Positions 23,497 to 28,684 of a stretch of DNA of 28,684 nucleotides are shown here, piece after piece. The stretch is taken from positions 1 to 28,684 of the forward strand of contig DASRFK010000121.1 in the NCBI GenBank assembly GCA_035651635.1, read 5' to 3'. Below the pieces are notes generated by a model, which was not told the DNA's origin, searched no databases, and was given only the letters and a program-made list of their open reading frames with translations. Each line of letters starts with the position of its first letter. The stretch's first letter is position 1. The stretch comes from JANXQE01 sp035651635 (GTDB lineage Bacteria > Verrucomicrobiota > Verrucomicrobiia > Limisphaerales > UBA8199). A program made the position numbers and the translations under genes.

Positions 23497-23510
23497 CCCC
23501 GTCTATTTAT

Positions 23511-26500
23511 ATGGGTTCACCACAAACTCAGGAATCCCGCAACCGAACAGCGCCGCGGCCGTTCAGCAAGCTCATGGCGGCCAATCGCTCCGAGATTGCC
23601 ATCCGGATTTTCCGCGCCGCCACCGATCTAGGATTGCGAACCGTCGCGATTTACGCGCAGGAAGATCGTTTCAGCATTCACCGTTTTAAAGCCGATGAAT
23701 CGTACCAAATCGGCCAGGGCAAAGGGCCCGTGGCCGCTTATTTAGATATTGATGGCATCGTGACGCTCGCCAAAGAAACCGGGGCCCAGGCGATCCATCC
23801 TGGCTACGGATTTCTGAGTGAAAATGCGCAGTTTGCCCGGGCCTGCGGCGAGGCGGGCATCGTCTTCGTAGGGCCGCGGCCTGAACTGCTCGACCTGATG
23901 GGGGACAAGACTGCGGCGCGCGCACTGGCCCAAAGGATCGGCGTGCCAACATTGCCCGGCACCGAACAAGCTGTTAGCGACCGCGAGCAAGCGTTAAAAA
24001 TTGCCCGAGAACTTGGCTTTCCCTTGATCATCAAGGCGGCGTTTGGAGGCGGAGGCCGCGGCATGCGCGTGGTCCACAAGTCAACCGACCTGACGCGCTT
24101 GTTGGACGAAGCCCAGACCGAGGCCGACCGCGCCTTCGGCAACCCGGCCGTGTTTTTGGAGAAGTACATACCGCGCGCCAAGCACCTGGAAGTGCAGATC
24201 GTCGGGGATCAACATGGTAATGTGATCCACTTGCACGAACGCGACTGCTCCGTGCAGCGCCGTCACCAGAAGGTGGTCGAAGTGGCACCCAGTTATGGCT
24301 TGCCGCAGGAGATCATCGGCCAGCTGTGCGATGCGGCGGTACGTATGGCCCGCGAGATCCGGTATGATAACGCCGGCACGATCGAGTTTCTCTACGACTT
24401 GGACCGGCACGAGTGGTTCTTTATCGAAATGAATCCCCGGATCCAGGTCGAACACACCGTCACCGAGGTGATCACCGGTCAGGACCTGGTACGCGCCCAG
24501 ATTCTTATTGCCCAGGGTTTCCCGCTGCATAGCCCGCAGGTGGGGATGCCGGCGCAGGAAAAGGTGGCGCGCAACGGTTACGCCATTCAATGCCGTCTTA
24601 CCACGGAAGATCCGGAGAACAAGTTCACCCCGGACTATGGCAAGATATTGGCGTATCGATCGACCGGCGGGTTCGGCATTCGTTTGGACGGCGGGATGGG
24701 TTACGCCGGCGCGGTAATTACGCCTTTCTACGATTCGCTGCTGGTTAAAGTAATCGCCTCAGCCGATTCATGGGACCTGACGCGCCATCGCATGGACCGC
24801 GCCTTGCGTGAATTTCGTATTCGCGGTCTCAAGACCAATATTCCCTTTCTCGAGAACGTCATCAACCATCCGACCTTTGCGGCTGGGCGGGCGACCACCA
24901 CCCTGGTCGACAACACGCCAGAGCTGTATGCGTTCAAACCCAAGCGGGATCGCGCCACCAAGCTGCTGAACTTTCTGGGCAACATCATCGTCAATGGCAA
25001 TCCGCACGCCAAAGGGTTCAAGCCGGCCAAACCCTTCGAACCGGCCAAAGTGCCTCCGCACGATCACCTCAAACCCATCCCGCGCGGCACCCGCGATCTG
25101 TTGCTGGAACTTGGGCCGGCCAAGTTTGCTCAATGGACGCTGAAACAAAAGCGGCTGCTTATCACCGACACCACGTTTCGCGATGCTCATCAGTCGCTCA
25201 TGGCCACGCGCATGCGCACGTACGACATGCTGGCCTGCGCTGCCCCCCTGGCCAGCCGGCTGGGCTCAGTCGATAATGGGCTCTTTTCTCTCGAAATGTG
25301 GGGCGGGGCCACCTTTGATTCAGCGATGCGGTTCCTCTCCGAGGATCCCTGGGAACGTTTGCGCCAGCTCCGGGAGGCCATTCCCAATATCTGTTTCCAG
25401 ATGCTCTTTCGCGGGTCCAACGCCGTGGGATATTCCAACTATCCCACCAACGTCGTAACCGGTTTCGTCAAACACGCCGCCGCCGCCGGCATGGATATCT
25501 TCCGGATCTTCGACTCGCTCAATTACCTGCCAAACCTGCGCGCGGCCATGGAAGCCGTCCAGGATACCCACGCCATTTGCGAGGCGGCCATCTGTTATAC
25601 CGGCGATATCCTGGACGAACGGCGCGACAAGTTCTCGCTGAAATATTATGTGAAGCTGGCGAGAGAGCTCGAAAAAATGGGCGCGCACTTCCTGGCGATT
25701 AAGGACATGGCCGGCCTGTGCCGCCCGCCAGCGGCACGCAAGCTAGTGCAAGCCCTCAAAGAAGAAATCGGCTTGCCGATTCACTTCCATACGCACGACA
25801 CCAGCGGCACCAGCGCCGCCAGCATTCTGCGCGCCACCGAGGCCGGAGCCGACGTGGTGGATCTCGCCATCGCATCGATGTCGGGCAGCACCAGCCAGCC
25901 CAATCTGAACTCGATCGTAGCGGCCCTCCAGCATACCCCGCGAGATACTCGGGTCGATCTGGATACTTTAAACGAATTCTCCGATTACTGGGAAAAGGTT
26001 CGCGAGCATTACACACCTTTTGACATCGCCCCGAAAACCGGGAGCGCCGAGGTATATTTGCACGAAATGCCCGGGGGCCAGTACACCAACCTGAAAGAAC
26101 AGGCCGCCAGCATGGGCGTTTCGCATCGCTGGCCCGAAATCGCCCGACTTTATGCCCAGGTCAACCAACTCTTCGGCGACATCGTCAAAGTCACCCCGTC
26201 CTCAAAAGTCGTCGGGGACATGGCGTTATTTCTGTTCAGCCGTGGGATCCGGCCTGAAGACGTCATCAATCTCGAACCTGGCATGACGCCGTTCCCGGAG
26301 AGCGTCATTGGCATGTTCAACGGTGAGTTGGGCTGGCCACTGGGCGGCTGGCCTGAACCAGTGTGGCGCGTAATCCTGGGCGAAAAAAAGTTCAAGGAAG
26401 CCAAGGCGCGATACGAGGTCTCGATTCGCAAAAGACTCGCCGCCAATGAAGGCGCCCTCCAGCCGGTTGATCTCGATAAGATTCGCACCGAGCTCTCCGC

Positions 26501-27053
26501 CAAATTCAAACGCAGCATCAGCGAGGATGATCTCTTCTCCTATCTAATGTATCCGGAGGTGTTCGCCGCCTTCGACAAGCATCGGCAGGATTTTAGCGAT
26601 GTGAGCGTGCTGCCGACGCCGGCCTTTTTCTACGGGCTTTATCACCGGCAGGAAATCGGCGTCACGATCGAGCCAGGCAAAACCCTGATTATCCGGCTGG
26701 TCAACGTGAGCGATCCGGAGAAAGACGGACGCCGCACGGTCACCGTCGAACTCAACGGAATGACCCGCGAAACTTTCATTGCCGACCGGCAACTGGCGCC
26801 GAAAGCTAAGCTGCGTCCGAAAGCCGACTTGAAAAACCCGGCACAGGTTCCCGCGCCGATACCTGGTTTAATCGCTTCCATCGCCGTGAGCGTCGGTCAC
26901 AAAGTGAGCAAAGGCGACAAGCTGCTGATGCTCGAAGCCATGAAAATGCAAACCACCATCTCCGCTCCGATCGACGGCGTGGTCGATGAGATCCATGTCG
27001 CTTTGAACGATACAGTCGAGAGCAAGGATCTGTTGTTGAGCTTGCGAAGATGA
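23511..27053 (+). CDS. pyc: Pyruvate carboxylase (single-chain, biotin-dependent)
   Basis: This 1180-residue enzyme carboxylates pyruvate to oxaloacetate using ATP and bicarbonate, refilling the TCA cycle. Biotin carboxylase: residues ~17-465, starting KLMAANRSEIAIRIFRAA, with the ATP-grasp loop GGGGRGM (179-185) and FIEMNPRIQVEHTVTE. Carboxyltransferase: ~545-1000, starting DTTFRD (553-558), with the carboxylated lysine K731 in AIKDMAG and metal ligands in HTHDTSGTS. Allosteric/tetramerisation region next, then the biotinyl domain with K1145 in EAMKM. Full length and intact, slightly longer than the usual ~1150 because of an N-terminal 16-residue extension. The ATG at 23511 follows a TATAAT box closely. 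The stop overlaps the next gene by four bases (ATGA). Confidence 0.97.
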   Translation: MGSPQTQESRNRTAPRPFSKLMAANRSEIAIRIFRAATDLGLRTVAIYAQEDRFSIHRFKADESYQIGQGKGPVAAYLDIDGIVTLAKETGAQAIHPGYGFLSENAQFARACGEAGIVFVGPRPELLDLMGDKTAARALAQRIGVPTLPGTEQAVSDREQALKIARELGFPLIIKAAFGGGGRGMRVVHKSTDLTRLLDEAQTEADRAFGNPAVFLEKYIPRAKHLEVQIVGDQHGNVIHLHERDCSVQRRHQKVVEVAPSYGLPQEIIGQLCDAAVRMAREIRYDNAGTIEFLYDLDRHEWFFIEMNPRIQVEHTVTEVITGQDLVRAQILIAQGFPLHSPQVGMPAQEKVARNGYAIQCRLTTEDPENKFTPDYGKILAYRSTGGFGIRLDGGMGYAGAVITPFYDSLLVKVIASADSWDLTRHRMDRALREFRIRGLKTNIPFLENVINHPTFAAGRATTTLVDNTPELYAFKPKRDRATKLLNFLGNIIVNGNPHAKGFKPAKPFEPAKVPPHDHLKPIPRGTRDLLLELGPAKFAQWTLKQKRLLITDTTFRDAHQSLMATRMRTYDMLACAAPLASRLGSVDNGLFSLEMWGGATFDSAMRFLSEDPWERLRQLREAIPNICFQMLFRGSNAVGYSNYPTNVVTGFVKHAAAAGMDIFRIFDSLNYLPNLRAAMEAVQDTHAICEAAICYTGDILDERRDKFSLKYYVKLARELEKMGAHFLAIKDMAGLCRPPAARKLVQALKEEIGLPIHFHTHDTSGTSAASILRATEAGADVVDLAIASMSGSTSQPNLNSIVAALQHTPRDTRVDLDTLNEFSDYWEKVREHYTPFDIAPKTGSAEVYLHEMPGGQYTNLKEQAASMGVSHRWPEIARLYAQVNQLFGDIVKVTPSSKVVGDMALFLFSRGIRPEDVINLEPGMTPFPESVIGMFNGELGWPLGGWPEPVWRVILGEKKFKEAKARYEVSIRKRLAANEGALQPVDLDKIRTELSAKFKRSISEDDLFSYLMYPEVFAAFDKHRQDFSDVSVLPTPAFFYGLYHRQEIGVTIEPGKTLIIRLVNVSDPEKDGRRTVTVELNGMTRETFIADRQLAPKAKLRPKADLKNPAQVPAPIPGLIASIAVSVGHKVSKGDKLLMLEAMKMQTTISAPIDGVVDEIHVALNDTVESKDLLLSLRR

Positions 27054-27943
27054 GCCTGCGGCCCAAACGACAATTCCCCGTGACCCGCTTCGGCGAGATC
27101 ACCTTCCACAAGCTGAATACCCAAAAGTGGGAATGGCGTGATGCTTACCATTGGTTACTGACATTAAGCTGGCCGCAATTCTCCGCCTTTGTTTTTGGGA
27201 TGTATCTGGCTATTAACCTGCTCTTCTCGCTCTGCTATTATCTGCGTCCGCACTCCATTGCCGGGTCAGCCTCCAATTCGTGGTCGGATTGCTTTTTCTT
27301 TAGCGTCGAGACCCTGGCGACGGTTGGGTATGGCCACATGTACCCGGAAACGTTGTTCGGACATGTGGTGGCGACGCTGGAAATCATGATTGGCATGTTC
27401 GGCATGGCCATTATAACCGGCCTTATTTTCATCCGCTTTTCCCGGCCGATCGCTCGAATTGTCTTCAGCAACAACCTCGTGCTCGATTCCTTCGATGGCC
27501 AACCGGCGCTCATGTTTCGCGTCGCCAACCTGCGCGATCAAGCGATGGCCGAGGCTGAGTTCCGCCTGATGCTTATGCGCGACGAACCAACCAAGGAAGG
27601 GGAAAATTTTCGGCGTTTCTATCCGCTGAAATTACAATTTGACCGTTTGATTTCGTTCCCGGCGATTATCACGATCCGCCATATCATCGACCAACAGAGC
27701 CCGCTGCAAGGATTGACCTTGCCGGATATGCAGCGAGACGACTCACGGTTTAGCGCCTCGATTGTTTGCATTGATACAGTAATTCCCGCACCCGTCCAAA
27801 GCCATCACGCCTATACCTGGAAAGACATCCTGGTAAACCATCAATTCGTCGAAGTGTACAATGAAATCGAGGACAACGCATTAACGGTGGATTATGGACG
27901 CATTCATGCCACCGAACCACGGGGCACAGTCCGGCCTGCATAA
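27050..27943 (+). CDS. KirBac-type inward-rectifier potassium channel
   Basis: This 297-residue channel subunit has an N-terminal slide-helix region (~25-38, KWEWRDAYHWLLTLSW). TM1 is at about 41-64, with the pore helix before the selectivity filter TVGYG (91-95). TM2 is at ~103-128 (ATLEIMIGMFGMAIITGLIFIRFSRP), carrying glycines suited to gating and ending in the RFSRP signature. The cytoplasmic Kir domain spans ~135-285 (NNLVLDSFDGQPALMFRVANLRDQ, AEFRLMLMRDE, FPAIITIRHIID). It should form a tetrameric K+ channel in the inner membrane. All filter residues are canonical. Its ATG lies inside the end of pyc (ATGA at 27050-27053), so translation is coupled. The reason for pairing with pyc is not evident from the sequence. 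Confidence 0.93.
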   Translation: MSLRPKRQFPVTRFGEITFHKLNTQKWEWRDAYHWLLTLSWPQFSAFVFGMYLAINLLFSLCYYLRPHSIAGSASNSWSDCFFFSVETLATVGYGHMYPETLFGHVVATLEIMIGMFGMAIITGLIFIRFSRPIARIVFSNNLVLDSFDGQPALMFRVANLRDQAMAEAEFRLMLMRDEPTKEGENFRRFYPLKLQFDRLISFPAIITIRHIIDQQSPLQGLTLPDMQRDDSRFSASIVCIDTVIPAPVQSHHAYTWKDILVNHQFVEVYNEIEDNALTVDYGRIHATEPRGTVRPA

Positions 27944-27977
27944 GGGATCTGCCTAAGGGTATGTTTTAAAAATACCG

Positions 27978-28011
27978 ACCCGGGCGCGGCTTTCGCGCGG
28001 CGGCCTCGGGT
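27978..28011. terminator. GC-rich hairpin between convergent genes
   Basis: Outer stem ACCCG/CGGGT (27978-27982 with 28007-28011), inner stem GCGCG-GCTTT-CGCGC region (27984-27998). It is placed between the stops of the channel gene and the 28019 gene, where a shared terminator would be. No T-run follows on either strand, so termination is only suggested. Confidence 0.4.
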
Positions 28012-28018
28012 TCAATGC

Positions 28019-28396
28019 CTATTGATCCAGCAGATTTCGTTCGTTCAGGGCGTCCAATTGTGCCTGAGTCGCGGCACCGTACTGGATCAGGTTTTTCATC
28101 ACCTTCTGCTTGTCCTTAACGCTGCGATCTTCGACCAGGTTGATGGAATTGAACTCGTGCTTAAAGCTGCCGACTTTGATGTACAAGGTGAACCAGGTGC
28201 CATCGAAGGAAATAACAAATTCGACGGGCTTTTTGTTTTTGGTCATCAACTCGACCAGCTTGAGTTTCTTAACGTCATTGTCGTCCAGGTCCTCGACTTT
28301 CAGGCCAATTTTGTTGGCGATCTCGACCTTGGCCAAATTGCTGAGGAAAACGATGCGATCGGCTGTCTTTGCAGTTTGAATGGTTACTTCAGGCAT
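28019..28396 (-). CDS. Unrecognised small cytoplasmic protein
   Basis: This 125-residue protein has no signal peptide or membrane helix and is rich in Lys and Asp/Asn. The first third is helical (RIVFLSNLAKVEIANKIG), then acidic (VEDLDDND). A beta-like middle follows (PVEFVISFDGTWFTLYIKVGS) and a helical C-terminus (KQKVMKNLIQYGAATQAQLDALNERNLL). I know no family for it. The composition, a low-GC codon choice for this window (many AAA/AAC/TTG) and the clean ATG start at 28396 favour a real gene. It converges on the channel gene and stands alone. A regulatory or binding role is possible but not supported by any motif. Confidence 0.65.
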   Translation of the reverse strand: MPEVTIQTAKTADRIVFLSNLAKVEIANKIGLKVEDLDDNDVKKLKLVELMTKNKKPVEFVISFDGTWFTLYIKVGSFKHEFNSINLVEDRSVKDKQKVMKNLIQYGAATQAQLDALNERNLLDQ

Positions 28397-28554
28397 GACG
28401 AACTCGCTTTGTTTACAGGTGTCCTGTCGTTCTTGGTTCGATCCCCTTGCCTCAATTCACGGCCCGCGACGGGGGAATCACGGCTGGAACATAGGGGTCT
28501 GACTGCAGAGCGTCAATCCGGGAAAGCCGCTTAAGCCGCTTAGATATGGCTGAA
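28397..28554. other. Intergenic stretch with GCCGCTTAA repeat
   Basis: Nothing certain is here. AAGCCGCTT occurs twice in overlap near 28524-28542, giving a small palindrome around GCTTAAGC. It is also the region expected to hold the promoter of the 28396 gene, but no good -35/-10 pair was seen on the minus strand. Confidence 0.35.
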
Positions 28555-28684
28555 TCAGTAATCAGGTAACCATGAGGGGTTGGAGACAGTTACGAGCTTG
28601 AAGGCTTTATTGCCAGTCTGAGCGGACATGAAATCGTAAAAGCCGCTCATGGAGGCTTGGCGCCGGTCCTTGCAATGGCTAATC
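28555..28684 (-). CDS. Possible partial gene running off the right edge
   Basis: On the minus strand a frame is open from the window edge to a TGA at 28555-28557, about 42 codons. The readable end is SGFYDFMSAQTGNKAFKL followed by VTVSNPSWLPDY. I do not recognise it, and 42 codons are too few to prove coding. It could be the C-terminus of a gene that starts beyond the window, or a decayed fragment. Confidence 0.3.
   Translation of the reverse strand, partial: ISHCKDRRQASMSGFYDFMSAQTGNKAFKLVTVSNPSWLPDY

Overview
The window looks like chromosome from a member of the Verrucomicrobiota (Pedosphaera-like). This is inferred from protein style, not from any rRNA marker. The clues are a very large exported protein with tandem Ig-like domains and a short C-terminal domain ending in an FYRVR-type motif, many small palindromic repeats between and inside genes, GC-rich coding sequence with long antisense open frames, and mostly poor Shine-Dalgarno sites. 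No rRNA, tRNA, CRISPR array or intact insertion sequence was found.

Layout. 1-437: palindromic repeats only. 438-2590 (+): yajQ, a cluster of hairpin repeats, then a eukaryotic-type UDP-glucose pyrophosphorylase. 2602-3522 (-): an unrecognised protein. 3766-5182 (+): a two-helix membrane protein and a divergent CruF-like carotenoid-family membrane protein. 5186-8746 (-): three consecutive CNNM/CBS (CorC/HlyC-type) membrane proteins in one operon. 9006-9977 (+): an exported protein with a C-terminal Ig-like domain. 10084-12177 (-): the classical pair of NfeD membrane protease and slipin, with a degraded transposase fragment and hairpin repeats upstream. 12760-18783 (-): a 2007-residue exported S53 (sedolisin) peptidase with eleven Ig-like domains. 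19059-19705 (+): a VapBC-type toxin-antitoxin pair behind a palindromic operator candidate. 19925-22414 (-): an exported CehA/McbA-type metallohydrolase with a palindromic repeat inside its N-terminal coding region. 22477-23424 (-): an exported TPR protein. 23511-27943 (+): pyruvate carboxylase overlapping a KirBac-type potassium channel by 4 bases. 28019-28396 (-): an unrecognised small protein. A partial reading frame runs off the right edge.

How the genes relate. Most are housekeeping or envelope functions in short operons. The clearest functional units are nfeD-slipin (membrane proteolysis), the CNNM triplet (cation transport or homeostasis), vapBC, and pyc-Kir (anaplerosis coupled to a K+ channel). 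The strongest structural oddities are the eleven Ig domains spaced at exactly 255 bp, the coupling of pyc to the channel gene, the repeat translated in the metallohydrolase N-terminus, and the density of palindromic elements. I did not find a convincing new defence or biosynthetic system.
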